Of a DNA stretch of 64,000 bases, positions 10,301 through 23,684 are shown piece by piece. The DNA is taken from positions 5,084,001 to 5,148,000 of the forward strand of contig PUFA01000081.1 of the NCBI GenBank assembly GCA_003508835.1. Reading direction: 5' to 3'. This DNA is from Eonycteris spelaea. Lineage: Eukaryota; Chordata; Mammalia; Chiroptera; Pteropodidae. Below the pieces are notes generated by a model. The model saw only the letters and a program-made list of their open reading frames with translations, was not told where the DNA came from and did not search any database. Position numbers and translations under genes: made by a program. Numbering within the stretch: position 1 is the stretch's first letter; the number at the start of each line of letters is the position of its first letter.

Positions 10301-11039
10301 TTCACATACTAGGATAAGGGTTCTATAACAGATATAGTGCTTTTAAAGGGTTCATATAGGTACTGATGTAAAGAAAGCTACCAAAAAATTATATTCAACT
10401 GAACTTTGAAAATTAAGCAGTGGTTCCCAAGATGGAGAAGGGGGAGGGAAGAAATTCTTTAGAATGAATAATGTAGTATTATTTAAAAATTGGGATAGTG
10501 GAATATGTTGGGGGAAAAAGACAAAAAATGAAATGTGGATGATCTTAAACATTCTAAATTTATGATGTAAAATTATATATTTTGTACATTAGAAACAAAG
10601 GTGATTTTTGTCATCTTTTATTTGTTTCCAGTTAGTAGGACATTTAGATATGCCCAAATGTTAATTTTTCAAATAACCAAAATTCTCCAAAATACCAAAA
10701 TGTAGTTTAAAAAAAACCTATTTTTAATGGGCAGCTTCCTTTAGTGAATTGTATACTCTCTTAAGTAGAATACTGAATGAATATTAACCTTTTCTGGAAG
10801 CTTAATCATCTGTCATTCTATAGGTTCAAACTTTTGAGGTGTGCGGGCTTGTTAGTTTTTCTGTGATTTATTTTCTGTTGAACTTTCTTTCTACCTAGAG
10901 ACTAAAAGCTCTTTTTAATGATGAACATTACTGCAGCAAATAGCCACTCTTCCTCACCTGGGAAGAGCACCCAAGTTTCCTTTTACCCCTGTTGTTTGCC
11001 CTAAATAGTTCCTAAGTCCAGGGGCAGGACCTAATTCAG

Positions 11040-11345
11040 TTTAAGCCAGTCATCATGACCATAGTGATGGGGCTGGGCACCAAACTAAGCCTGTCCAATC
11101 AGGATGAACCACTGGACCTCTGCTGGCCAATCTGTGACAACAACTATGTTCTTGTTGGAAGTGGGCATGTTCCCAGGAGCCACGCAGGACTATTTGTAGG
11201 CCATCATGGAAGAACTCCAGGGAAAAGGAGTCAAAAGCTGGAGAGAGAAACTAGGTCTAGGACACATCATTTGAGCCCTAGGAAATCCTTATGGAAACCA
11301 TTTATAATGCTCTCTACATTGTTTCATTATCAATAAAGTAAAGCA
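11040..11345. repeat. Unclassified interspersed repeat
   Basis: The sequence contains two 'ccaatcagg/ccaatctg'-like phrases, 'gggcatgttcccaggagcca' and a purine-rich 'gctggagagagaaactaggt', wording I associate with an old mammalian repeat that I cannot name. It may be the opposite strand of the material at 58820-59300. The open frame across it (11055-11336) is not a gene. Confidence 0.3.
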
Positions 11346-11924
11346 ATTAGGTAATATACTCTTTACTTACACTCTTATTCACAGTAGCAATCCAAAATGG
11401 AAATAAAACCAAAAAGCTTTTGTTTTAATATGCCTGAGTGGAAAAGAAAAAATGTCAGCCTACCCTCAATATGCAGATTTTTTTTCAGATTTTATTAAAC
11501 TGAGGTAATTAAAAATTAAGTGATTTTATTAAATATTAAATCTTTCACACTGGTTAGAATTTGGGCTCTTGCAGCCATTTAAAGACATAAAAAGTATGGT
11601 TGATTGCCAAAATTATTGTTTAATCAAATTATCCCAAAATCAATACTTATAGCTACCTATAAAACTACTAATCACTCTATTGTTTCATAATTGCAACAGT
11701 AAAAATGTTTAATCTAATCACACTCATAATTTACAATGTATTACATGAGCTATGGGGAAGTGGATAGCCATAATCAAAGCAGTGTTGACAAAGAGAAAAA
11801 TTTAAGTTGTCAAAATCTAGTACTTCTTCAGCTTCAATTTGAAGGCTTCTTTTTATTAAATCACCTTATTGTTCATCATAATTAACATCTCTTGTCTTAT
11901 AATTTATAGCTTTGTTGTTAGTAA

Positions 11925-12115
11925 TCAGGAGTACAGTCTTTGAAGCTGACCTGATTAAATAGATCTCAGTCTCAGCTCCACCACTTGCCAGCCATGAGGC
12001 AAGATTACAATAATTATAATTTCATATGATTATCATTAGAATTAAATGTAGTAATATATGTAATGTACTTAAAAAGTGCCAGGAACACAGTAAATATTCA
12101 ATAAATGTTAGCCAC
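11925..12115 (+). repeat. MIR SINE
   Basis: 'cagctccaccacttgccag' marks the core and 'aaaaagtgccaggaacacag' with 'tattcaataaatgtta' the 3' end, in sense order. It is an ancient tRNA-derived SINE whose middle is A+T-rich and decayed. Confidence 0.8.
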
Positions 12116-13619
12116 AGCAGCCACAATAATAATAATTTAATATCTTCAGTTTATCACATCATCCATACTGTTCAAAATGTCAGTTTCGAGTGCTTAGCTA
12201 ATTTTCTTTATACTTCAGCACCTAGCATAATATTTAGCATATAGAAATGGCTTGTTCTATATTACATAGATGAGATGAATAGACCAACAATTACATTCTC
12301 GTAAATTAGAAAAGAGAAAGGGTCAAAAGAGCTAAGAATTTAGGATCAAGCAAATCTGGCTTATGATCATGGCACTACTCAGTTACCAGATCTGTGAATC
12401 AGGGTGAAGAAGGTCTCTGAAAAGAAGGCATTTAATTGTTAACCAGTGACAAGAGTTATTTCCATTTGTCAGCATCTCTGAATCTGTGATATTTTATAAA
12501 GGATGTTTACAAATTCAAACCAGTAATTACTACTTCCCAATTTTCAGCCAACTTGAGATGAGAAATCCCAAACTAAAAACAGAAAACAGTTATATTTGAA
12601 AAGTAAATTACTTGAAAATATTTTAAGAATCAAGAAACTTCATAAAAATAATTATATTTTGGTTTCTCTTTTAAAAAAATCAGATCTGGCAATAATGTGC
12701 CTTTATTCCATGGAGCACATTTAGCTGGATGTAAGTAGCAGCTTCCCACGTCAGGCAGTACGTGTTCTCCAAGTTACTGCGGTATCCCCCTTACTCTCAC
12801 AGGCAATTTGTTTCAGTCACCTAATCTAGACTTAGAGTAGATACTAACTTAGTTCCAATCATTTGGTTTGAGCACATGCTTACCTTTTTATGTACGGTCT
12901 CTGGAAATTGGTTATAAAAATCAGCAATAATATATCAATAGTGTTAATAACCAAAAACACCAATAAGTATGTCATAATACATAAAGGGTCGATAAATGCT
13001 GCCTACAAGAGAAGCTGCCTTGGTAAAGACAGATATTTTGTCTGGAAATATGTATTTGTACATATTCTGAAACATCTTGAAAGTGAAAGAAAAGGAGATC
13101 ACTCTTGTGTTGGAAACATTTCTTCTAGTCAATGGTGTATAACTATGTCCTGTCTATGAAAGTCTGGAAGATTCATAGTATTTATAATTATCAGTAATGC
13201 TCCACAGACATGGGCATTTGAGAAACCCAAATCCTCAGAATTTCCTGTTTGCATTGTAGGCATTCAAGCAAATCACTTCATATTTATTAATATACAACTA
13301 CTTTCTGTGTAGAAAATTGTTGAATTCCATTACTATCTGCATTTATTGTCTGCTCAGGCAAAATATATTTAAAAGGAGAAATAATCAGAAGGACACGTTT
13401 AGAGAGCTCAACTGTTGTAACAGAGACTCTCGCCAGTTGTTGCCTCTTCAAAACTGAAGAAGGAAAGCGATGAGAGTTTATTACCCTCTGCCTGATGGTT
13501 TCTCCTGGGAAGAGAGAAATTCTAGAATGACTTGATTATGTTAAAGTTAAAATACAGGAAATAGATTTGAAGTGTTTTTAAACAACTGGGAGGTAGTATC
13601 TTAAAGAGGGACAATGTCA

Positions 13620-13715
13620 GAAGGCTAAGTTGAGTCCTGCCTTTACCACTTGATGCTTAAGCAAATCATTTAACACTCCTGAAAGACAATTCCCTCATGT
13701 ATGTAAAATAAACTT
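13620..13715 (+). repeat. MIR fragment
   Basis: 'gagtcctgcctttaccactt' followed by 'gcaaatcatttaacactcct' matches the MIR core. The 3' end is missing. Confidence 0.65.
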
Positions 13716-13817
13716 AGGCCAAGCCAAACAGCTGCTTCACAAGAACAGTCTGAGAATGAACCGCAATAATTTCCCTTATGTAAGAAAGCATATGAAATAT
13801 GTGGTCATGTCTCTTGT

Positions 13818-14462
13818 GTTAGTTTTCTATTGCTCCAGTAAAGAATTACTAGAAATTTCATGGCTTAAAACAACACACAAGTTTCTTATCTTATCGTTCT
13901 GTGGGTGAGAAGTTCAACAGAGATGTCACTAGGGTAAAATCAAAGTGTCACTGGGTCTGTTTCTTTCTAGAGGCTCTCGGGGAGAATCTGCTTCCTGCTC
14001 ATTCAGGTTGCTGGCAGCTTTTGGTTCCTTATGGTTATGGACTGAGGTCTCTGTTTCCTTGCTGACCGTGGTGGGGGTGATCCCAGCTCCTAGAAGCTGC
14101 CTTAATGCATTATTAGTTCATGGTTCCTTTAAAACCGGCAACACGGGTCCAATCCTTCTCATGCTTCCACTCTCTCCTGGCCTCCTTTCCATAGCCACAT
14201 CTCTCTCACTGACTCCGCTGCCTTGTTCTCCCAACTTCAAGGGCCAGTGTGATTACACTGAACCCACCTGGATAATCCAGGATATTCTCCCTATTTTAAA
14301 GTCTGTAACTCTGTCCTACCTGCAAAGTCCCTTTACCATGTAATGTAATATATTCACAAGTTCGAGAAATCAGGATGTGGAAATCTCTTCTTTTTGGGGG
14401 GGTTGGGGGGAGGGTGAGGTGGGGTGTGTGTAGGGGGGTGGAGGATTATTTTGCCTACCATA
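13818..14462 (-). repeat. MLT1-like LTR, antisense, with expanded 3' tract
   Basis: It begins 'tgttagttttctattgctc', then shows 'cttaaaacaacacacaagtt', 'tagaggctctcggggagaat', 'cccacctggataatccagga', 'gtccctttaccatgtaatgt' and 'cacaagttcgagaaatcagg', ending 'tgcctaccata'. This is a nearly complete solitary LTR. Where such LTRs usually carry a short G run before 'ccattattctgcc', this copy has a G-rich tract of about 50 bases. The 132-codon open frame inside (13945-14343) is an LTR artefact. Confidence 0.8.
14396..14444 (+). repeat. G-rich tract with G-quadruplex potential
   Basis: Seven G, TT, six G, A, GGG, a short spacer, four G, a GT spacer, then six G: at least five G runs of three or more within 50 bases on the + strand. 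This satisfies the usual quadruplex rule. It lies within the MLT1-like LTR. Confidence 0.85.
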
Positions 14463-16060
14463 GTTCTTTACTATATAACTTTGTTTTTCTATTAAGTTTA
14501 TAACATCCATATAAAATTCCCATTATTTTTAAATAGAGAGTTAATATAGTTGTATAAGCTGTTTTATATAATTAAGCACTTTGGGTATCTAATTGAGCTA
14601 ATCTTTTTGATTGATAAATGTTATAATCACAATCCTGGAAAAGTCTGGTGAAGAATCTTGAATTAATGATAAGCAGACAGAATTCTTCTCAAGTGAGAAG
14701 GCAGGATCAAACATTAACAGGATGAGTAAGTGATGTCAACACAATAAGAAGCTTTAGTGAGCTCTAGAAGAATATTCTGTTGACTCCAACTTTTCCTCAG
14801 TTTTCTGCAGATAGCTTGGCCCAACCTGCTTAAATCGACTGGAACTATCAAGGGGGTAGTGAGAGATGAGGCTACACCTTATATTAACCCGTTTTTCCTT
14901 TTTCATTTGTAGTTTAATAATATTTTGATCATGATAACTTGTGTTTCCCAATCATCCTACCCCCAAATAATTCACCTTTTTAATTTCTATTAATTATTTT
15001 AATCTTGTATTCCCATTTTAGCCCCAAATTCCTGAATATTTTCGATTTGCTTGCATTAGTACTCTTTAAATGACAAAACAGAAATGACTGTCAGTGCCTC
15101 CAAGAGTTAAACATGAAGTTGTCATATGAACAAGTAATTCCACCTTACCTAGGTTAATTCTGACATTCTCTGGTCTGTGAAGGCAGTGAAGCAGTAGAAA
15201 ATAGTAGTTAATAGCTTGGAATTGGAGGGGTTGACTGCCAACTCCCTGATGGAGCTACTCACATAGCCAGCTTATTTTTCAAGTTCAATTGAATACAACT
15301 TTTTGGTAGCTTTCTTTACAGGGAAACCACCACCTTCAAAGCGTCTTAGGACCTTCTCAGGAAAGAGAGATCAAAAGCAGATCTATTTATGATTTGAAGG
15401 TTGGGATTAAGGTACCTCTTTCAATGGAAAAGCTTAATCAGATTGGGCAAAGTCTGGTATTACAGTTTTGTGTTAGTGAACCTAGCAAGGAGGGTACCAA
15501 AGCAAGGCTTTTTGAATAAATAGTCATTCAATTAGAGGGCTTGGGCCAGCTGACTGACAAGTGATCCTGAAAAAGTCCCACTTACCCTTATGGCAATTTA
15601 TTTTCCTGAGAATGGGATTATCTGTTTATCAAATACATGGCTTTTTAGGAAGTCCTTGAAATAAAACATAAATATTTCTAACTTTATATTCTGGGCCAAG
15701 AATTTCTCAAATTATAAAATTATTATTAGTGTAGGCAGTTTAGTTTCCTTGATCTTTTGAAGCTGAGTGGTTGCAGGCAAGTTGTTCTGAGGAGGTGAAC
15801 CAAGTTAGACTTTTTAATCTACAACAAACCAGCTGTGTGTAGGGAATTTTGTGACCCGATATAAGAAGCCATTTGGTAGCATCACTTCTCGCAATGTTCA
15901 AGGATATTCTTGCTCAGATGTCATAGGCCATGCTGAAAAATCATACTTGCTTTTTCTACTCTCCCCCAACCTGCAGAACCAAAATAGCACAACCATCAAG
16001 CTGTATTATCCCAATGAACTCTAATTAAGCAAACTGGCCTCCTCCCTGATGTTGCTAAAG

Positions 16061-16111
<51 letters not shown>
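16061..16111. repeat. (TC)n microsatellite, 51-base pure pyrimidine tract
   Basis: The TC repeat has one TTTC interruption and no purine on the + strand. Mirror-symmetric polypyrimidine tracts of this length can form triplex (H-)DNA under stress; that property is inferred. Confidence 0.9.
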
Positions 16112-17729
16112 AAATTACAATGTCTGTGTCTTAAGTAGGGGCCTTAGTTTGAAAGAGTTCATTTTTCTGGTTCCTGCATCAGAAGCTCCCTCTCTCATTT
16201 TCTCAGGTAAGCACTGCCATTTCTACAAGTGTTTTTGCTCAAGTCATCTTTCTTTCTAGCATTTTATGTAGTGTCATGTCCACAAATAGTTTCTCCAAAA
16301 AAAAAATCTGCATATGAGAGTAACAAACTCTTCCCACCAAAAAACCTAAAAAGGTAAAGTCCCCCTCCATCCCTCAGTTGTGCACATTCATAAATGTGTT
16401 TCTCATACCTGGGGACAGGTTCTGAGTGGTCTTTTCCCAGGTTCACATCTTATATCCCATTGTTAAGAATAAAAGTAGTGTCAGTTTTTGACCTCAAAGC
16501 TTACCTTCTTTCATTTGATTGATTGTGTAGCCCACTGAGAAATCTCTGTCCTTCTTGGAAAATGTGAGGAGAGCCTAGGAGTTGTGATCTTCCAGCTACA
16601 CACTTTGTCTTGTGTATTGGAGTTACCTCACCTGCCAGTAAAACACAGCTCTCTAGCCATTAGGTGTTCGTTCCTTACAATCTCTTTAACAAACACTCAA
16701 CTATTCAGAGGTAGGGGGCATTTTCAATTGCCCTACTTAACAATCCTCCTAAATAGGACAGTGAGAAAGAAATAACAAGCTCAGAAGAAGGAAGACAGAA
16801 AAGATGAGCGGGAAAGTAAAAAGAGGCAAAATTTCTCATAAATAACAAATGCATGCTTGATTTATTGTGTGGCGATATTGTAACAGAGCCTTCACAATGA
16901 CTGAATAGGATACAAGAAGGGCCTTTATCTTAGCAGGAGACATGATGCCTGCCATTTGAAATCCCACTCTGAAAGGGAGCTTTAACACATTGATGGATAT
17001 GCATTGGAAAGCTAAGTGGCTCTTTGAAATTGCCCTGAAATCATTTATCCTTCAGTAAGAAGCTAGTATCGAAGTTGGTAAATAGTTACATGATTTGTGC
17101 ACATATTTCCTGATAGTTAATTTTTTTCCATTAAAAGTATAGATCACCTTGGCTATAAATGCCAGTTTACAGGATTCAATCAAGAGTGCCAGATTAGAAT
17201 GTCAGGAGTCTGGCGAGAAGGGGTGAAATGAATAGCTCTTTTGCTCATCACTGTTATTGTTACACAAATGAGTGTCATCACCACTTGAGGTGGCTGCCTA
17301 TAATGAAAGGAGGTGTGAGCAAAAGACTAACTGATTCTTCTCTTTATAGTCATTAACTTGCGACATTGTAGCAAAACTATTGAAGATTTCCTGGATGCCT
17401 TGCACATTTCATCGTGAAGCACCTTATTAGGCATATGCAGTATTGTGAGCATTTTTAAAATGAAGGATTTAAGATTTACAGACTCCTGTCGAATGCCTTA
17501 TTTTACTGGTCTCTGTTCTGTATTTAAATGTCTTTCTAAAAACACCTGGAGCAAAAATGGTTGATAGGATTTTTTTTTAAAACAGAATATACTACTGATT
17601 CTTCTGTGTGATCTTTCCTGAGTTAAATCTGCTTTCTCTGCCTGCATTTTTAAATTTTTTCCTGAAAAGTGGAGAAGAATTAGTAGGTCAAGGTTAACAG
17701 GTGTATGTTGGCATAGGTCATTTATGAAG

Positions 17730-17965
17730 AGGCAGTATGGCATAGTGTCAAATAGCATGGGCTTTGAAGGCAAGTGGCCTCAGTTTCAGCCCTGAGCTTC
17801 TTCACTTATTAGTGCTGCCACTTAACTCGCTTGACCTCACTTACTTGCCTCACTTGCTCTATCCATGAAATGAGACTAATAATAGTATCTACCCCATAGG
17901 ATTGTTGTAAGGATTAACTACATGAAAAGTGCTTAGGACTGTGGCAGATACAATAAATATTTACT
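17730..17965 (+). repeat. MIR SINE, nearly full length
   Basis: 'ggcagtatggcatagtgtca' (5' end), 'gaggcaagtggcc'-like middle, 'ccatgaaatgagactaata', 'ggattgttgtaaggattaa', 'aagtgcttaggactgtggca' and 'caataaatatttact' follow MIR in order over about 235 bases. It is one of the best preserved copies in the window. Confidence 0.9.
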
Positions 17966-20039
17966 AGGACTGCTTTTATTGTTGTTGCTGCTTTTCCTAA
18001 AGCCAAAATGAACCTTGTCATTTCCCTGTGCCGAACCTTCTCACCACTGTCTCCTTTCTCCAAGATCAGGGTGGGCCCTCCTCCCAGCCCCTGCCTCTTC
18101 CTCCAGCAGCCTTTGTCCCTCACACCTGTTACTCAGAACTCACTGAAGTAACTGGAATCCATCACATTCTCAGTGACAGTTCTGTAACTTGTCATATCAC
18201 TTGAAATGCCATGCTCTACCACTGAACTGAACAGTAGCCCTTGTACACATAACAACTTCCTTGGGAAGCCATAAATCAAGCATCTCCTCTTCCTTTTTCT
18301 CCGGAGTGGGACTGTTCCCCTCTCCATGGCAGTTTCACTTCTCTAACTACCTCCATGAAGTTCTCAGTGGCACAGTGTTAGGTACTGAACTGATACTGAT
18401 ACTGAGGAATGAAATTGTAAATATATTCACGCCATGAATTTCTTCCCTGGAACAAACTTCCTTTATTTCAAGAGCTCTGTGATTGCAGTGTAGGGAGAAG
18501 GGTCATTATTGGAGCTGGCAGAAGCATCTTTGGCCCAAGTTTATAAAATGCACTCAAGAGAGCAAGATGCTCAGCTACCCAGAGTAGTGCATCCCCCACG
18601 CTTCACCCCTGCAGAGGACTGAGGGGACAGGAAGTCTGCAGACAGAGAGTAGGGAAGCATTAACCACCCCTTTCTCATCCCTCCCGATGCTGCTGTATAC
18701 TTCAGACATCTACCTTTTTAACTCCGTGATGCCAGCTGGCTTCCAGAATAAACAGGTGGAAACCAATTACTATCAAAGGTGGTTATTTTCAAAAAGACAT
18801 CTACCAGTATGTGGCCAAAGAAAACAGATTTAGTTGTGTTAGGAAACTTCTTTAAGAATAAACCCTCTATAGAGGGCATCGCTTTGGGGCTGTTATTAGC
18901 CTGCTTCTCATTTTGATTCTTTCTGAGATATGTGTCTTCATTACTTCTGTTTTTTTTTTTCCTCTTCACTGTGATAAACACACAAAAATCATGTTTATTT
19001 TTAAAAATGCCTTTTGAAATCTAATTTGAATGTTTTTGAATCCCTTCTTTCAGCCATTTCTCATGGGATTACTGATTTCCTTCTCCTCCTGCACAGTCTG
19101 TATCTTCCGATTAAATAGTAAAATCACATACAAATATATTCAGTATGCCATGGTACATATCAATTTCTATCTAGAACATGATATAAAAGGGGGCTCTGAT
19201 GTCCAGTTGTTATATTGTATACTCTTTGCCTGTAAAAAGACGCCATGTTTCTTCCCCCAAAAGAGCAAGTTCAGTGTTAAAACGGGCAACTTCATTTATG
19301 TGAAAAATACAGCTCTCCAACTTGAATCGCAAACTTGGCAGTCCTTGTTTATTTGTTGTGTTTGTACTTCCCTTGCAGTCATTTTCCTTTGCTCAGCTCA
19401 CTGAACCTCACACTGACTGCTCTTATCCATAACCATGAATTTGCAGGCTTAGTTTTTCCCCAGCCAACTGGAGGGAAATCTGGGCAATTACTGACCCGTT
19501 GAAAGACCATATGTTTCTGCCATCTTAGGTGGAAGTCTTCACAGCTAAGCACTGGGCTCTGTTTCATCAGCTCTCATGCTATAGGGAAGGTACTGATGGG
19601 GTAATTGCTCATGGCATTAAATTTTTATGTTGGCCAATGTATCAAGTAGACATTTATTTTTCAGCTGTAAGATGAATGGGACATTTGAAAAGGAAGGGAG
19701 ACGAAGAACATGGGATTTAATCAGTAAATATATTTGCTGGTGCTCTTCCTTTTGCCAAGAGGGTTTGTTACAGATATTTAATAACCAGTAAGGTCTGGGG
19801 ACCAACCAATCATTACAGTCATCAGCTCTTGCTGGATTACAGCCTGGAAGCCCCCTGCTGTGTTAATCCATAAATTGCTGGATCATAGGCAGACCCAGGG
19901 AATCCCACTGGAAGGTTGGGATACAGAGCAGTGGGGACCTCCAGAGGGAGTGAGAGTATCCTACTTATTAACTTGTGTGAGAGAATTTTAGTATTTTAAC
20001 AACTCATAAAATCAGTCCTGTGTATATGACTGCTTATTA

Positions 20040-20215
20040 GTCTTGTCTCTGCCCACCCTCCTCGGACATGTACCTGCTTGCACATCTTTGCAGGAGCAGA
20101 TCAAATGTCACTCTTTCTGTAGAACCTTCTCTAATTCCCAACTGATTCCTACCCAATGTCCCCAGGGCCCTGTAGCCATGACTTTCTGGCAGTTAAAGTC
20201 GTATGCTAAGGACCA
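20040..20215 (+). repeat. L2 LINE 3' fragment
   Basis: 'gatcaaatgtcactctttct' with 'agaaccttctctaattccca' is the well-known 'caaatgtcacctcctc...ggccttccctgacc' part of L2, sense strand. Confidence 0.7.
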
Positions 20216-20894
20216 GAAGACGGTTATGTCATGGAGGAGAAAGGATCATAACCTCTGGAGTGCAGTTAACTTCTCTGGGCCTCCTGTGTGCAGTGGAGAC
20301 CCCGGTGCGGTTCTGGCCTACATTCCCACAGAGGCAAATGATGAGGCAAGAATTTAGATGCAGTATTTGAGAAGGTGATCCTCCAAATATGTATGAGGGG
20401 AAGCAAGTGAGGCAAGAAAAAGAAAGGGCTATTATATGAGTTGACGAACAAGTTATCGTTTTGGGTGCCTGGAGCTAAATCCCACTGTAATCTCTGACCA
20501 AGTGTCTAGAACAGCCTCAACTGTGGCAAAGCAGCTGGGAGACTTGCCTACGACTGTCATGCCTCTCAGACTGAGGCAGCTCCTTGGGCATTATTTTCCC
20601 AGCAGTTCCGCCTGACGTTGGCCAGAAAACATCCTCAAACAGGATAACCAAGAATGTCATGCCCTCATGCTGGGGAGTAAGCATATACTAAAACTGCCCA
20701 GAAGGGGACTTATGAAGGGGGCCAAGGAGATAAGAGTGGAGCACAGACAACATCTGCTACAAATGCCTCCTCCACAGAGTGTCTGTAATAATGTATACCA
20801 AGGAGCTACCTTCATCTACGCCCAAAGGACCTACTCAACAGATATTTGATTAACAATAATAGAGGTAACATTTTGATCAACTAGACTGAATGTA

Positions 20895-21110
20895 TGCAGT
20901 CACTCACTGTGCTACATGCTGGCTCATTTAAGCCTCATAATTTAACTGATTAGATAGGTACTATTTTTGTTCCTATTTTACAGATAAGGAACCCAAGGTG
21001 CCCAATAGCCTTATTGGTCAAAGTTACATAGGTAATAAGTGAGACTGGTAAATAAAGTTGGGCAGTCTAGCTCCACAGTCTGTACTCATAACCACTATGT
21101 AGAATGCCTG
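20895..21110 (-). repeat. MIR SINE, antisense
   Basis: 'gtgctacatgctggctcatt', 'taagcctcataat', 'gataggtactattt', 'cctattttacagataaggaa' and 'tagctccacagtctgtactc' with 'aaccactatg' follow antisense MIR in order. Confidence 0.88.
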
Positions 21111-21324
21111 AAAAGATGTCTGAAAAGACCTTTAGATTCACATCAATCTTAACTAATTCTAACCCTATCTTTACTTTGCACTCAGGCAATTTATGTGACC
21201 CCAGGAACAGACCTTTGGGATACAGGACTTGACACTTTTCTTAATTCAGACCCGGCCCATTTATCTGCAGTGCACAGTGGAGACTGGGCTTGTCAGACAC
21301 AGATGCCATCGTTAGTTAAGAGCA

Positions 21325-21460
21325 TTTACTAAAGGTTTCCTGTGTGCAGAGTTTTGTCCTCAGAGCTATTGGGAGCCACAGAGGAAATGAAGGAGACAGT
21401 CTAATCCATCATGGGGTCTAACTGGCTAGGACAGATGCCCAGAATTACCTACCTAAGTGG
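21325..21460 (-). repeat. L2-like fragment, antisense
   Basis: 'ctgtgtgcagagttttgtcc', 'gctattgggagccacagagg' and 'gacagtctaatccatc' resemble antisense L2 3' sequence. Confidence 0.5.
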
Positions 21461-22394
21461 CAGAAATGAAAACTAGGCATGTAAAACTCAGCCAGACTCA
21501 GGTAGCAGAGTCTCTTTCCCTTTCTGTCCCTGCAATGTGTTCTCCAGGTTTCAGCTGGTGAAAATGAAGATTTACAGCAACATAATGAGAAAAAGAAGGT
21601 ACAGGGGGAGTGTTGTGTGGAAAATGAAAGGGACCAACCTCCCTACTTCAGCAGGGAAACTGGGTTACATATAAACACATCTCAAAGTAATTGGAATCAC
21701 ACTGGGATTTGGGTTTCGAGCTGCATTAACAATGACTTAACCACTCCAAGTTTGAACTTCAAAGTGTGAAATTGGCCCCATAACATCTACCTCACCAAAG
21801 TATTGTGAGGTTAACTAAAAAGCAAACTTGCAGAATGTTGGTCCATAAAGGTTATTTTTTTTTCTTTGCTTGTCCTTTGGGTGTGGTCATTCACTGTGAG
21901 TACTACAGATGTCTTTCTAGTGGGGGATAAGGGATATTAAATGTACAGCCTAGAACTGTGAGTTTCACGCTTTGCCATGTGTTCAGATCACTGACACTAG
22001 TGTTGAAATGGATGTTATCAGAAGCCACCACCATCTTCAATATTCTGTTCTGCTGAATTACGTCTGCTGTGCCAGAAGTAATTCTAATATGGTTGAGGTA
22101 CGGACCACACTTTGGGAAAACAGGCCCATAATTTATATTTACCATAGGATCCAAGACTGAGTTTCATGCAATTAATATACTGATCAAATACATGCTTACA
22201 TTAAAATATAAAATGCATTAAAGGAGGCACATTTAAAAATGGGAGTACAGTAGCTCTCAGAAGGTGACCTAGATGAGAGTGGTACAAAAGTTTGTTAGTG
22301 AATGGTCAGGAATGAGTGATGACATCAGAGTATGGAATGCATCAGTCTTAGTACTTCCAGATCAAGTTCAAATTTGTTCTTTGGTGCTGCCTAG

Positions 22395-22545
22395 CTAGTA
22401 AGAGAGACTTGGAGTTGAATCCCAGATTTGTCAGATAATGGCTGTCAGAACTTGAGCAACTTATTTGGCCTCTCTGGACCTCAGAGAACAATGCCCAGCT
22501 AGCAGGATTGTTTTAAGGGTAAATGATAATTTTTGTCACTATGCT
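22395..22545 (+). repeat. MIR fragment
   Basis: 'gagttgaatcccagatttgt', 'cttgagcaacttatttggcc', 'tctctggacctcag' and 'ggattgttttaagggtaaat' match the MIR core and part of the 3' half. Confidence 0.8.
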
Positions 22546-23539
22546 TGACTGATCCCTTATTACATTTTATAATTATTTGGTAGAGGAAATTTGTCTCAGG
22601 GAAGAAAAGGGACTCATGTCTTTAATGTTAATGTTGAACAGGTACAAATGCCTATCCAAGGTTCTTAGAGAATATGGAGGAAGTATTCTCACTGTAGCTG
22701 GGCTGAGCATCTGGTCATGGCTGTACAAACCACCTGCTGTGAACTGCAGAAGGCATTGAAAGTGTGAATGCACTTCAGAGGTCAAATCATTTTGCTAATT
22801 AGAAATTAGTGTTTCACACCATGGCAAGCAAAGTCAGGTCCTAAAACCCCGTGAGTTTGATTGAATGTATCTCAATACCACAGACACTGCTCTAGAAAAA
22901 GTATGTCACTTGATTACTTCCAAGTCAAATCACATGGCCTGAAGAAAAGTAGCTACCTCATTTAACTACAAATAGGAGAAATTGGAAATTGGTAAGTAGG
23001 TAAACCAACCCCTATTAAGATGTCAGTAGCTTAACTCTACTGGAACCTGAAAACAATCTATGGCAAGTTAATGCGTGAGTTAGCTTCTGAAGGAAGACAG
23101 TGCCAGGAGGGACCAACATGACCTTAGACAGTCATGCATCTCCCTGATTTAGGAGAAAGCCAGTGATATGAGAGACTGACTGGTGGATGCCCAGGAGATA
23201 ATACAACGTATAGGTCAACTCTTGGATCTAAATGTAAAAGATCCTCTATATCAAATTAGGGCAACTGGATTTTTTTTTCTGGGAGAAAGTTGATCTAAGA
23301 ATAGAGATTTATGTAGAAAAGTTTAAGTGGGAAAAGTGGGAGAATGCCAAGAATGAGCAGCCTTTACTAGTGAAAGTTTAAGCAAGGAGCTCTCAAAAGT
23401 GTTCTGGGGAAAGGTTCAGGATATAGTGTCTCTGATTCCGAGGATTCATATTCTCCATTGTGTCATATGATGATTAAAAAAAAATAAGTGACATTAAGAG
23501 AATTGTGCATTCCTTGGAGAGAGAGGAGGAAGAACTGAT

Positions 23540-23675
23540 ATTTATTATGCCTACTGTTATGTCAGTCTTCACATTGAAAATTCACTTATATGATCTCATT
23601 CAATGTCCCTAAAAAACTTGAGTATGTATTTTTTGAATTTCCATTTTTTCAGATAAGGATTGAGCAACAAGAAAT
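23540..23675 (-). repeat. MIR fragment, antisense
   Basis: 'atatgatctcattcaatgtc' and 'ccattttttcagataaggat' are the antisense MIR phrases 'atctcatttaatcctc' and 'ccattttacagatgagga' after decay. Confidence 0.6.
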
Positions 23676-23684
23676 GAATAACAT

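Noticed and set aside
13945..14343. 132-codon open frame on the + strand, the longest in the window
   Set aside because: It lies wholly within an antisense MLT1-like LTR and matches no coding sequence. It is LTR text that happens to stay open.
17238..17325. Ten-base inverted repeat ('cttttgctca' and 'tgagcaaaag') around a 68-base loop
   Set aside because: Arms of this length with a long loop are expected by chance in 64 kb and nothing else supports a structured RNA.
19030..19404. 124-codon open frame on the + strand
   Set aside because: Composition is intron-like with many Phe, Cys, Ser and Lys codons from T/A-rich text. It has no recognisable domain and no splice or poly(A) context.
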